A stretch of DNA of 64,000 nt from Marasmius tenuissimus. Taxonomy: Eukaryota; Basidiomycota; Agaricomycetes; Agaricales; Marasmiaceae. This document shows positions 32,588-41,898 of the stretch, one piece after another (the first letter of the stretch is position 1; each line of letters begins with the position of its first letter). The stretch covers positions 372,001-436,000 of the forward strand of contig JAQOTA010000060.1 in the NCBI GenBank assembly GCA_029532415.1, in the 5' to 3' direction. Below the pieces are notes generated by a model that had not been told where the DNA came from, did not search any database, and saw only the letters and a program-made list of their open reading frames with translations. The position numbers and the translations under genes were made by a program.

Positions 32588-33502
32588 TCAAAAAGTCGGC
32601 TCGAAACAGTTGAGCTTGTGTCCATTTTTCCAATGCCGGGTCTGACACTTTTTGCCACAATAACGCGTGCACTTGCACTTTGAGCACCTCAGAGATGCTT
32701 CATCGTCATCGTAGCAATCTGGATTTCCACACATGTCCACTTGTCCTTCCAAATGACCTCGTGTGGAACTCGCATACTGGTCTCCAGGAAGGAACTCCAC
32801 GGCTCCTAGAAGCCCATGCAACCTCTCCATCTCGATAAGCTGAAGCTCCTCTAACCTTCCCTTGCATTGTTTGATCAACGCCTCGAGTTTGGTTCGGAGG
32901 CGAGCGCGTATGTCCTTGTCAACAGAAGCTTTCTTGTCGTCACCGAGAGACGCGTCGCACCAGTGAATGGTGTGGATGATCAGCGTGGAGATATGTCCGG
33001 GACCACTGGGACGTTTCCACTCGATACCGTCGACAAAGTGGCGTGCGATAATGGTGGGCAATCCAGCGCAAACTTCGGAGTTTCTCAGGAATCGACGGAA
33101 GTAAGGAGAGTGGTCTGGGTCGGGAAGGAGCGACAAAATCTGGATGAGAGTAGAGACGTATTCCCTCTGAGTCTCTCGCGATGCTTTTTTCAGGACATCC
33201 GCGAGCTTGGGAAGGTATTTCGCGATGAAAGCGTTCCACCAAGCGTCCACGATCTCCGGAGGTAAACTTTTCGTAACTGCGACGATCTGATAGATACTTT
33301 CAGCAGGTACTTTGGGAGTCATAATGGAGAGACGGCTGACCTGCTGCTGAACTAGCTTATCTTCCTCCTTAGTCACATCCACATTTTCAGGGAGAGGCTC
33401 TTGAATCTTTGCAGTCTTCGCCAGTTCTTCTGCCATGCCTATGCATTCGTCGACCAATCCATTCACATCATATTCTTTTCCCTTAAACGTGACTTTCGAC
33501 AT
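32588..33502 (-). CDS. MYND-type zinc finger protein
   Basis: A single 304-residue exon. The N-terminus (MSKVTFKGKEYDVNGLVDEC) and middle are helical with no family I can name. The C-terminus carries a Cys/His cluster with MYND spacing: CGNPDCYDDDEASLRCSKCK, then CTRYCGKKCQTRHWKNGHKLNC. MYND fingers bind proline-rich partner peptides, so a protein-protein interaction role is likely. The lack of introns contrasts with its neighbours. Confidence 0.85.
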   Translation of the reverse strand: MSKVTFKGKEYDVNGLVDECIGMAEELAKTAKIQEPLPENVDVTKEEDKLVQQQVSRLSIMTPKVPAESIYQIVAVTKSLPPEIVDAWWNAFIAKYLPKLADVLKKASRETQREYVSTLIQILSLLPDPDHSPYFRRFLRNSEVCAGLPTIIARHFVDGIEWKRPSGPGHISTLIIHTIHWCDASLGDDKKASVDKDIRARLRTKLEALIKQCKGRLEELQLIEMERLHGLLGAVEFLPGDQYASSTRGHLEGQVDMCGNPDCYDDDEASLRCSKCKCTRYCGKKCQTRHWKNGHKLNCFEPTF

Positions 33503-34551
33503 ATTTTAAAGCCTGTTGAGCTTAGGCACTGGACAAGGTCAGGAGTGAGTGAACGAGAAGTTGGCGGAACGCGATGATGGTCAGCGCCAAGCTCAGAGCG
33601 TGTGGAGACGCGTCGAGGCAGCGTGGGAATACAGTTCCTCTTTCACCTGCCCCACCATGATCACCGTTATAGGTTGAAGGAACACGGCATCTGTCTCTCA
33701 GCCATGACTCTGAGCACCATCCGCGGAGCTATGAAGGCATCCCCATCGGTGAGCACGAGCTAACTTGTGGATAACTCTCGTCGCGAGAATTCTCACCATA
33801 CGCTCCAAGCACTGCTTCCAATGTTAGATTTGATGTGATCGTCAATGGCTGTTTACGCGACCCTACAAGATGCTATGATGTTCCAGCAACATCCAGGACG
33901 TTCCTACGGGAACTCTGAACGACGGCTTGATCGCTACAAGCGCTGCGTTTCGAAAGGATCATTCTGGAAGGATTCGGGATGGAAAGTTAACCAGGATATA
34001 ATCGTGAGTAACTAGATCTCTAATCGAGCAGACCGGCGCTAACCCGTGTTGGAAGCGTTTTAGGCTCCGGGAAGGATGAGCTAGGATGAGCTATACCTAG
34101 TTCGACTGACGACTGGACGAGCTACCCACGCAGTCCATCGCGACTCGTGAGGAGTTAGCGCTTAACGGCGTTTTCGAATTATCGACATCAAGGCCCTGGC
34201 TAACTTTGGCGCACTCAACGAATTGATTCATCTGTCTGACTCTGACATATAGATCACCGGGATCATCCTATCCCTTATCACGCGCGGAAAAGCTGTGCGA
34301 TTTGTGAGAATGGCGCATTATGATTGTGCGGAAATCACAGGATGAGGAAGACCTCAAACATACTTCTCTCCAGCCATAGCATCGACCCGTGGGTGGGCGG
34401 TGCCGCGTCGAGTACGTGTATTTTGTCAATTTGCACGATGTGCTAGCGCTCACGTTCATTTCGGCCGCCTTGTGGCAGAAGCGCTTTATAAACCCAGGTT
34501 GCTACGGTTGTATTGTAAAGACCCATCAACCCCACATCCACAACCGACACG
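33503..34551. other. Intergenic between divergent MYND and DUF6699 genes
   Basis: About 1 kb. No open frame longer than about 60 codons with family features. Probably the two promoters. Confidence 0.45.
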
Positions 34552-35210
34552 ATGAACCCTTGGCCCAACTATTACCAGCAGCCACCGTATTATCGTCAGC
34601 CGTATTACCCTGCTGGCTACGGTCAACCTCATGCTCCGGCAAATGGCCCTCGTAAGCACTTTCTATCTCATTGGAGGCACACAGACTCATAGCCTCCCTT
34701 GTAGCCCCATTCCAATCAAAGAAGTGGCCAAACCTACATCCAGCTTTAGCTTCGGATTCAACTACCATCCGCTATGATCTTAGGAAGAAACCACAGGAAG
34801 ACATCCTTGGGACTACTTTCCACGGAATCCGACATTCGCCAGCGATGTCGTACTCAGTCTCTCATTTGAGGCTAATCTCCAAAGCATTCCCCTGGACGAT
34901 CGATATCGTTGTGCAGGGCCCGATAACCTGCGAAATGGTGTTTAATGCCCTCCATTCAGGGCTACACCAACCCCTGGTCGACTCCGAATGGGGTTTCGTG
35001 GCTTCAGATAAGAAGCTAAAGGATGCGACCGAGAAGGCGGCCAAGAGTCGTTCCGAGAAAGATGGGGAGAAGGCCTTGAAGAGGATAGATTATCTCGGCG
35101 ACAACACACTTTTCAAAGGTTTGGAGAAGGTGGAGGACTTCGAGAAGGCCAGGTTGCTACCAGGAACGAAGGCGGTCGCTGAGACGTGGGTTGTGAAGCT
35201 GAGCACATAA
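34552..35210 (+). CDS. DUF6699-type hypothetical protein
   Basis: Two exons, 34552-34651 and 34705-35210, give 201 residues. Exon 1 encodes a Tyr/Pro-rich start (MNPWPNYYQQPPYYRQPYYP), typical of these proteins. The core reads PALASDSTTIRYDLRKKPQE, VSHLRLISKAFPWTIDIVVQ and ITCEMVFNALHSGLHQPLVDSEW. This matches the basidiomycete domain DUF6699 in layout (a short beta strand, hydrophobic WxI/YDV, then V-x-D-V/F-L-x-x-L-H). A Lys-rich helix follows (KDATEKAAKSRSEKDGEKAL). Function unknown. The family name is from memory and moderately sure. Confidence 0.75.
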
Positions 35211-35556
35211 TGGGTAAGACCGATACCCCGGACTACTATTTGCCTTCGCTATATGTAGTTCATAGATTCTCTTCTGGATAGTTATACCCCCCTCTATGTA
35301 AATTGGGCTGAAAAACCCGATGTCTACATTGAACAATACTTACAACGTCGATAATTAGGCGTGCCAAGCGTAAGCTTACTTCGACGGCCCGGACATGAAG
35401 AAACGAGCGCTTATTCAAGGCACTAGGCTGGGAGTCGGGACTCGGTGTCGACACTCGCCTCCCTTTTTAAGACTACCAGGAACTTTCTCTTCGCTGTACT
35501 CATTTACCTCTGGGTCGCTTGTTTCTTTCAATTTATATCAGCTTTCACATTGAATA

Positions 35557-36315
35557 ATGGCTCACGAAGGACATGGAGGCCATGGCGGACACGAGATGCC
35601 GCCCATGGGGCCAACCTGCACAATGAACATGCTTTGGTGAGTCGCTTGCCTTCTGCCCTGTAGCCTTTTACCTCATGGGACTCACCTCAACCTGACTGCA
35701 TCCTGCACCTAGGAACACCCAAATCATCGATACGTGTATCGTTTTTCCAAGCTGGCACATCGGCTCGACCTCTTCATTCGTCTTCTCGTGCTTCGTCATC
35801 GTCGCTCTTGGGATCTTCTATGAATATCTTCGTGTCCTCCAGAAATCGTTCGATGCCAGGTTGGCTTCGACATTAAGCAAAGGGAAGAACAGGGACAGGT
35901 CCAGGAGCAGGGGTAACTCGCCTGGACATGGCGCCGAAGAGCAAGGATTGCTGACGGGTCGTTCACCTGTAGGACCTCGGTGCGTGTACACACGTTCTCG
36001 TTCGTTCTGGATGCATTTCTGACGTCCACACCACCTTTCACTCTACTCAGAGTCGCAGTTCCTCCGGTTTCTCGTGCTATTCGAGCTATTCTTTATGGAG
36101 CGACAGTATTCTTATCGTTCTTCCTCATGTTGGTGTTCATGACATACAACGTGAGTCGATATCTCTACTCGGCTCTTTGAAAACGTGCTAACCAACGTAT
36201 TCAGGCGTACCTCATCCTTGCAGTTGTGCTGGGAGCCGCTATTGGTCATTACATCTTCGGTGCTACCTTGTCTCCGGATGGCTCAGATGGCGGGAAAGGA
36301 ATGGCATGCCATTAG
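35557..36315 (+). CDS. CTR-family copper transporter
   Basis: Four exons with introns 35637-35712, 35980-36050 and 36151-36204. The start is a Met/His-rich ectodomain (MAHEGHGGHGGHEMPPMG) with TCTMNMLW, then TM1 (SSFVFSCFVIVALGIFYEYL). A cytosolic loop rich in Arg and Ser follows, then TM2 (ILYGATVFLSFFLMLVFMTYN) and TM3 (AYLILAVVLGAAIGHYIFG). The GAAIG run in TM3 matches the GxxxG packing motif of CTR trimers, and TM2 holds the M-x3-M copper path (MLVFM). It would import Cu(I) at the plasma or vacuolar membrane; which one cannot be told. The tail ends GKGMACH. Confidence 0.92.
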
Positions 36316-37110
36316 TTGAACGATGAACCACGAAGCTATCATTTCAGGCTTGCAATGCATCTCTCTGTACGTCAGTCCCGGTTCCGATATCTACGGCTCG
36401 GCACATGTAATCACTTTACTTATCTATTTCTTTGTCGCTGTAACGCAAATGTGTGGAACCTTTCGGCCCTTCGCTCGCCATGAAAGATGGTTTTCGAATG
36501 GGCAGCTTTGTATCGAATTCAGCGTCTAAGTAATGAGCATTATTTGCTCGTCGTAATGCAGAGGTATGAATTGTCAAAACGGCCTTCCTCCCCTTTTCTC
36601 GGTCACACACCACCGTGTTTTCTCCCCCCTCAGACCACAATGAGGTATCTCCCCGTTGTCCTCATCGGAGACTCGATATTGATCTCCACCCGATTTCGTC
36701 ACGCCACCTGCAGTATTCGTTCTGTATCAGGACTCAGGAGTTGGTCCCCAAAGTCGGAGTGGGTGATACAGCGATGTCGAGAAGCCCTGAGCCAGCCAGA
36801 AAGTTCCACTGAGATTATTGGTGTCACGTTGAATATTGGACGTCGACAATGGACCGTTGTCGAAGAGGAGTTGACAACGGGCGTTGAAGTGAAGCCCTGT
36901 CGTGAAGCCCTGACACGTTCAGGAATGGTACGAAAACGAAGGAGCAAAAATCGACTACTAACTCTTTGTAATGAAAGACATACATTCGAAACTAGATACA
37001 CGAAAGGCATGTTTGTTTGGAACCCTAGATGCATACAAATCCGTAACACGGTGCCTGAGATAGTAAGTTTATCTGTGATAGACATACTGAGGAGTCAAGG
37101 GCCCAAGACT
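36316..37110. other. Degenerate flank of the F-box array with inverted segment
   Basis: No intact gene. About 36630-36925 matches the reverse complement of about 39360-39660, and 36940-37110 matches 39650-39830 in direct orientation, all at roughly 75-90% by eye. The 249-codon plus frame at 36487-37236 is a by-product of this repeat and shows no domain. Confidence 0.6.
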
Positions 37111-37246
37111 CTAGTACTCGTCGTCAAAATGCTCAGGAAAGAGGTAAAATTGATGTTCAACGACACAATCCATCCCCCTCACCCGCAGTTCTCGTATGCC
37201 TTCCTCGAACGCGGGGTTCACATAGGGTCGGCATAGTGGAGTGCAT

Positions 37247-38863
37247 TTATGAGGACTCTGTGGAGATTCGGCATGGTGGAAAGACAACTGCACGGTTTTC
37301 AGACCGCCTGTATCTCGCTCGAGAGTCGAGGGTCTCAACCAACTGTCCCGCAACTCCAACATCCCAAGAGAGAGCGTCTGGGGTATAAATATGGAGCCGT
37401 GATAGTGCTGGTGCGAGAACGGCCGTGGATTCGTGAACCCCCAATTGGGAGAGAAACTCCGTTATCTCTTCCTGTGCCTCCGGCATCGCAAGCAAGAGAA
37501 TTTCAAGGTAGGTCAAGCTAAGACATGGTCGAACGACTTCCAATAGGTCAGGGAGGTGGAGTGGGAGTGGTAGTACAAGCTCCTGTAAGGAGCATGAAGA
37601 CCTCTGCAGGACATCAAGAATGGGCTGGATCGAATATGGCGTGTCAGGCCCCGAATAGCCGACGATCTCAAGGGAGATCATGGATGGCAATATGAGCCTG
37701 GAGAATAGTTTTTCCATCACCTGGATATTTGGACCATCCAGAGAAAAGCGGCGCAGAGATTTGGCTGTGATTGTGGATGGAACACCGTGGAGGTGACTGT
37801 AGCAACCATATGAGAAGGAAGTTGTCAAACGTTCAAGAGACGGGATTTGTTGTAGAACACTGAGGACGGGTTCTAGGGAGACGATGTCAAGGAGATCGAT
37901 CGATGTAATATGGGGAAGTGACAGTAAAGCATCGTCTAACTTCGCGCGGGCGACCAGATGTGTAAGTTGGGGGGCTTCGCGAACGCTCCTCCAAAAGAGG
38001 GAGTCCTCATCGGGAACGTAGAATGTGGTCTTTGTAATCTTGAGAACCTTCAGGCGACAGAAGTCCACACCTGCATCGAGTCCGGGGGTCTCCCAGCCGA
38101 TGAGGGGGTCGACTAGTTCTTCGCTCATATTGATATCCAGCTCCTCAAACCTTCCAACAGCACCCAACAGGGAATCCACAGCTTTCAAGCCCCGCCGACC
38201 AAAGTGGCATTCGACATCCACTCTCTCCCATCTCTCTCCGCATCTATCCTCTTCTGGGTCCACTTCTTCAACCTTGTCGAGCTCATCCGCCAAGTAGACG
38301 TGGAGAGGGTGTTCCCGAGATCTGTTAACGTATAGTTTGATGATAGAGGAAACGGGATGTTTGATCTTGTACAAGTCAATGTGGAATGAGGACCAAAGTT
38401 TGGGTATCGCGCTGATAATGTTTCTCCAGCGCGAACAAACGTGTGAGATGTTTAACGTTCGTGTGCGAACACCCCGATGGTCTGCAGAGAACGAGTATTC
38501 TCCTGGAGGGACAGAATGATAGAAAATTTCCGACAAGACCTCGTCTGGAAGCCTTCGGATAGCGGATATCATCGCTCGACGTTCCTCCATCCGCCTCTTG
38601 ACCCTCTTCTTACCCTCCACGAGCGTCTTCAATACCGTCTCAAGACGCGATATCTCTTCGTCGTATAGTCCCACGGTTTCTTCGTCTTTCTCCAACTGTT
38701 CAGCGGTCTGTCGCACCTGCTCGTCTGCGGGTACATAATCCGAGCGAACCGCGTTTGTTGGCAATGGGACGGTTTGGTTCAGATTGGGCACAACGAATCG
38801 GTGCTTGCAATGGTCGCAGGTAACAACACTTTGCAAAGGAGAGTCCAAGCTAGGAGTCTCCAT
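37247..38863 (-). CDS. F-box protein copy 1 (3' frameshift)
   Basis: The start at 38863 (METPSLDSPLQSVVTCDHCK) is chosen because copies 2 and 3 align there; an in-frame ATG also exists at 39061. The C-x2-C N-terminus is followed by a coiled coil (RLETVLKTLVEGKKRVKRRM) and the F-box (AIRRLPDEVLSEIFYHSVPP ... LNISHVCSRWRNIISAIPKLW). Leucine-rich repeats run to the end. Such proteins recruit targets to SCF ubiquitin ligases. Against copy 2, one extra base near 37313 (gaccgcctgt versus gaccgctgt on the plus strand) shifts the frame at SRARY. The protein then ends at 37247 with an unrelated tail, while the ancestral frame stays open to 37111 (KTVQLSFHHAESPQSPHKC). It is either a real truncation of about 50 residues or a base-calling error. 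Confidence 0.85.
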   Translation of the reverse strand: METPSLDSPLQSVVTCDHCKHRFVVPNLNQTVPLPTNAVRSDYVPADEQVRQTAEQLEKDEETVGLYDEEISRLETVLKTLVEGKKRVKRRMEERRAMISAIRRLPDEVLSEIFYHSVPPGEYSFSADHRGVRTRTLNISHVCSRWRNIISAIPKLWSSFHIDLYKIKHPVSSIIKLYVNRSREHPLHVYLADELDKVEEVDPEEDRCGERWERVDVECHFGRRGLKAVDSLLGAVGRFEELDINMSEELVDPLIGWETPGLDAGVDFCRLKVLKITKTTFYVPDEDSLFWRSVREAPQLTHLVARAKLDDALLSLPHITSIDLLDIVSLEPVLSVLQQIPSLERLTTSFSYGCYSHLHGVPSTITAKSLRRFSLDGPNIQVMEKLFSRLILPSMISLEIVGYSGPDTPYSIQPILDVLQRSSCSLQELVLPLPLHLPDLLEVVRPCLSLTYLEILLLAMPEAQEEITEFLSQLGVHESTAVLAPALSRLHIYTPDALSWDVGVAGQLVETLDSRARYRRSENRAVVFPPCRISTESS

Positions 38864-39251
38864 TTCGTGGAGTAAAATACCAGCGTCGCGTTTGTATGTT
38901 GAGGTTGGACCGCGGTGGAGGGGAGTGCAGAGTCCACGTGGAAGTGTGGCACAATCCAAGCGCTTAAGCTGTAGCTGTCCCGGTCTACAGCGATTCTTGG
39001 TAGAGACAAGGATCGAAGATATCGTGGTATATAACTGAGTAGATGAACCGGACACATACATATCTATATGTTGTTTTCTCGTCCAGTAATAATTATTGAA
39101 GAACGCATGTACATGAAGGCGGCGAGACTGCCTCGATTTTCATGTAAGTTACATCACTAGACCTGTGAAAATCATAACTATAGAGCAAACTTCGTGTGGG
39201 TAGGAATCGGAATGGAGAGTATAGTATATTATCAATGAATCAACAGGAGCT

Positions 39252-39440
39252 CTAAGTCGACAGAACGCTAGTAGTCAGACAGATAAGATCGGTGTTCGAT
39301 GGCACACTCCACTTCCCCAGCCTGAAGTGTTCGTATGCTTCCCTGAATGCAGGATTTATACGAGGTCGGCATTCCGGAGTCTCCGTCAGGGCTTCACGGT
39401 AGGACTTCACCACCGCCCGGGGTTTATCAACTCTTTGAAA
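39252..39440 (-). pseudogene. 3' stub of a fourth F-box copy
   Basis: About 39288-39380 matches the last codons and stop region of copy 3 (41921-42015), including the region for CRPRI-NPAFRE. A one-base loss near 39339 shifts the frame after AFRE. Flanking 39080-39240 also matches the DNA downstream of copy 3 (41740-41895). Nothing of the 5' part of this copy remains. Confidence 0.7.
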
Positions 39441-39812
39441 GTGACGGTTCAACGTTCATGGTCGACGCCGAATATTCAACGTGACGCCAGTAAGCTTGGT
39501 TTGGGGCTTCTCGGCATCACTGAATCATCCACTCTGACTTTGGGGACCAACTCCCAATACAGAACGAATATTGCAGGTGGCGTGACGACATCGGGTGTAG
39601 AATCAGATTAATATCGAGTCTACGATGAGGACAATGAGGAGATACCTCATTGTAGTCTGGGAGGAAAGGAGAAAATATCGACTACCAGCTCTTTGTTACG
39701 AAGGACACACATTCGAAAACAAATACACGAAAGCCATGTATTTTTGGAGTCCTAGATGCATACGAATGCGTAACACGGTGCCTGAAGTGGTAAGTAGACT
39801 GTGGCGAACGTA
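39441..39812. other. Spacer downstream of F-box copy 2
   Basis: Non-coding. It holds the inverted counterpart of 36630-36925 and, at about 39641-39659, a perfect short palindrome (aatgagg-agata-cctcatt). Confidence 0.6.
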
Positions 39813-41561
39813 CTAAGGAATGAGCCTAAGCCTCTGGTACTCGTCGGGAGGATGCTCAGGAAAGAAGTGAGATTGGTGTTGAACGACACAATCCATCCCC
39901 TTCACCCGTAGTCCTCGTATGCTTTCCTTGAATACAGGGTTCACATAAAGTCGGCATGCTGGATTGCATCGATGGGGATTCTGCGGAGAGTCGGTATGGT
40001 GGAAAGACAACTGCACGGTTTTCAGACCGCTGTATCTCGCTCGAGAGTCGAGGGTCTCAACCAACCGTCCCGCAACTCCAACATCCCAAGAGAGAGCGTC
40101 TGAGGTATAAATATGGAGTCGTGATAGTGCTGGTGCGAGAACGGCCATGGATTCGTGAACCCCCAATTGGGAGAGAAACTCCGTGATTTCTTCCTGTGCC
40201 TCCGGCATCGCGGGCAGAAGAATTTCAAGGTAGGTCAAGCTGGGGCATGATCGAATGACTCTCAGTAAATCAGGAAGGTGGAGTGGGAGTCGTAGTACAA
40301 GCTCCTGCAAAGAACATGAAGACCTCTGTAGGACATCGAGAATGGGCTGGGTCGAATGTGGCGTGTCAGGCCTCGAATGACTGACAATCTCGAGTGAGGT
40401 CATGGATGGCAACACGAGTACGGAAAATAGCTTTGCTATCTCCTCAACAATTGGACCATCCAGGGAAAGATGTCGAAGAGATTTGGCTATGATTGTGGGT
40501 GGAAGTTCCTGGGGTAGAAGGTGATGAGCAACGGAAATGGCTGACAAACGTTCGAGAGACGGGGTGTATTGTAGAACATTGAGGGCAATATCCAAGAAGG
40601 GGACGCCACGGAGGTCAACCGATGTAATGTGGGGCAGTGACTGTAGTAGTTCACGGTTCAACCTCCCGCGGACGACCAGATGTGTGAGTTTTTGGGCTTC
40701 GCAAATGCTTTTCCAGAAGAAATTGTCCCCTCCCAAGCCGAATAGACTCCTTGCAGTGCCGAAAACCTTCAGACGACAAAAATCCACGCCTACGTCCGAG
40801 AGTCCGGGAGTCTCCAAGCCGATGATAGAGTCGATCAATTCTCCGCTCATATTGATCTCCAATTCCTCAAATCGTTCGATAGCACCCAACAGGCAATCCA
40901 CTGCTTCTAACCCCCGCTTCCCAAAACGAATTTCGAGAAAATATCTGTCAAACGATAATATTCCTTCAGACTTATCAAGTTCATCTGCAAGGTAGACGTG
41001 GAGAGGATGTTCCCGGGATCTGTTAATGTATAGATCGATGATAGAGGAAATGTTGTGTTTGATCTCATATAGATCAATGTGGAGCGAAGACCAGAGTTTC
41101 GGTATCGCGTTGATGATGGTTCTCCAGCGCGAACAGACCTGTGAGATATTCAATGTTCGTGCGCGAACACCCGTATGATCCGCAGAAAACGAGTATTCTC
41201 CTGGAGAGATACAACGGAGAAAAATCTCCGACAGAATCTCGCCAGGAAGTCTTCGAATGGCGGATACCATCGCTCGACGTTCCTTCATCCGCCTCTCGAC
41301 CTTATTCTTCCCCTCCACGAGTTTCCCCAACGCAGTCTGGAGACGCGTTATTTCTGCGTTGTACAGTCGTATTGTTTTTTTATCTGTCTCTAGCTGTTCC
41401 ATCGCCTGTAGCGCCTGCTCGTCCTGGGGCACGTAGTCCGAGCGAACCGCGTTTGTTGGCAATGGGACGATTTGGTTCAGATTAGGCACAACGAATCGGT
41501 GCTTGCAATGGTCGCAGGTAACAACACTTTGCAAGGGGGCGTCTGAGCTGATAGTCTCCAT
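39813..41561 (-). CDS. F-box protein copy 2 (intact)
   Basis: A single exon of about 582 residues from the ATG at 41561 (METISSDAPLQSVVTCDHCK); an upstream in-frame ATG at 41633 would add 24 residues. N-terminal CDHCKHRFVVPNLNQ, coiled coil (RLQTALGKLVEGKNKVERRM), F-box (AIRRLPGEILSEIFLRCISP, then LNISQVCSRWRTIINAIPKLW), leucine-rich repeats, and the C-terminus GLKTVQLSFHHTDSPQNPHR with VVQHQSHFFPEHPPDEYQ. The intact F-box and an uninterrupted frame make this the likely functional member of the array. It is predicted to be a substrate receptor of an SCF E3 ligase; the substrate is unknown. Confidence 0.9.
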   Translation of the reverse strand: METISSDAPLQSVVTCDHCKHRFVVPNLNQIVPLPTNAVRSDYVPQDEQALQAMEQLETDKKTIRLYNAEITRLQTALGKLVEGKNKVERRMKERRAMVSAIRRLPGEILSEIFLRCISPGEYSFSADHTGVRARTLNISQVCSRWRTIINAIPKLWSSLHIDLYEIKHNISSIIDLYINRSREHPLHVYLADELDKSEGILSFDRYFLEIRFGKRGLEAVDCLLGAIERFEELEINMSGELIDSIIGLETPGLSDVGVDFCRLKVFGTARSLFGLGGDNFFWKSICEAQKLTHLVVRGRLNRELLQSLPHITSVDLRGVPFLDIALNVLQYTPSLERLSAISVAHHLLPQELPPTIIAKSLRHLSLDGPIVEEIAKLFSVLVLPSMTSLEIVSHSRPDTPHSTQPILDVLQRSSCSLQELVLRLPLHLPDLLRVIRSCPSLTYLEILLPAMPEAQEEITEFLSQLGVHESMAVLAPALSRLHIYTSDALSWDVGVAGRLVETLDSRARYSGLKTVQLSFHHTDSPQNPHRCNPACRLYVNPVFKESIRGLRVKGMDCVVQHQSHFFPEHPPDEYQRLRLIP

Positions 41562-41898
41562 TTTGGAATTGTGAAGTAAAGTACTGGCGTCGCGTTGTAT
41601 GTCGAGGTTGGACACGTGGTGGAAGTGTAGCACAAACCTGGTCGGGTGCCCGAGCGCTTATATGCACTCACTATCACCAGGCTCGGCAGCGACATCGAAT
41701 CTCAGATCGAATGATGCAAACAGATGGACTGAGCACATGATGTATATTTCGGTATGGAACGCATTTGCGATGTACATGAAGGCGACGCTGTATCGATTCT
41801 CAAACAGATCTGTATAATTGCAGATAAACATGTGTGCAAGTAGATCTCGTGAAATCGGAACGGAGAGTGTGTAGTATGTATCGATGAATAGATAGGGG

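Noticed and set aside
36487..37236. 249-codon plus-strand frame
   Set aside because: Lies on the degenerate, partly inverted flank of the F-box array and is not kept in the matching flank at 39.4-39.8 kb; no domain.
39003..39061. Upstream in-frame ATG as start of F-box copy 1
   Set aside because: The extra residues are not shared with copies 2 and 3, which align from MET/MDS at 38863, 41561 and 43605.
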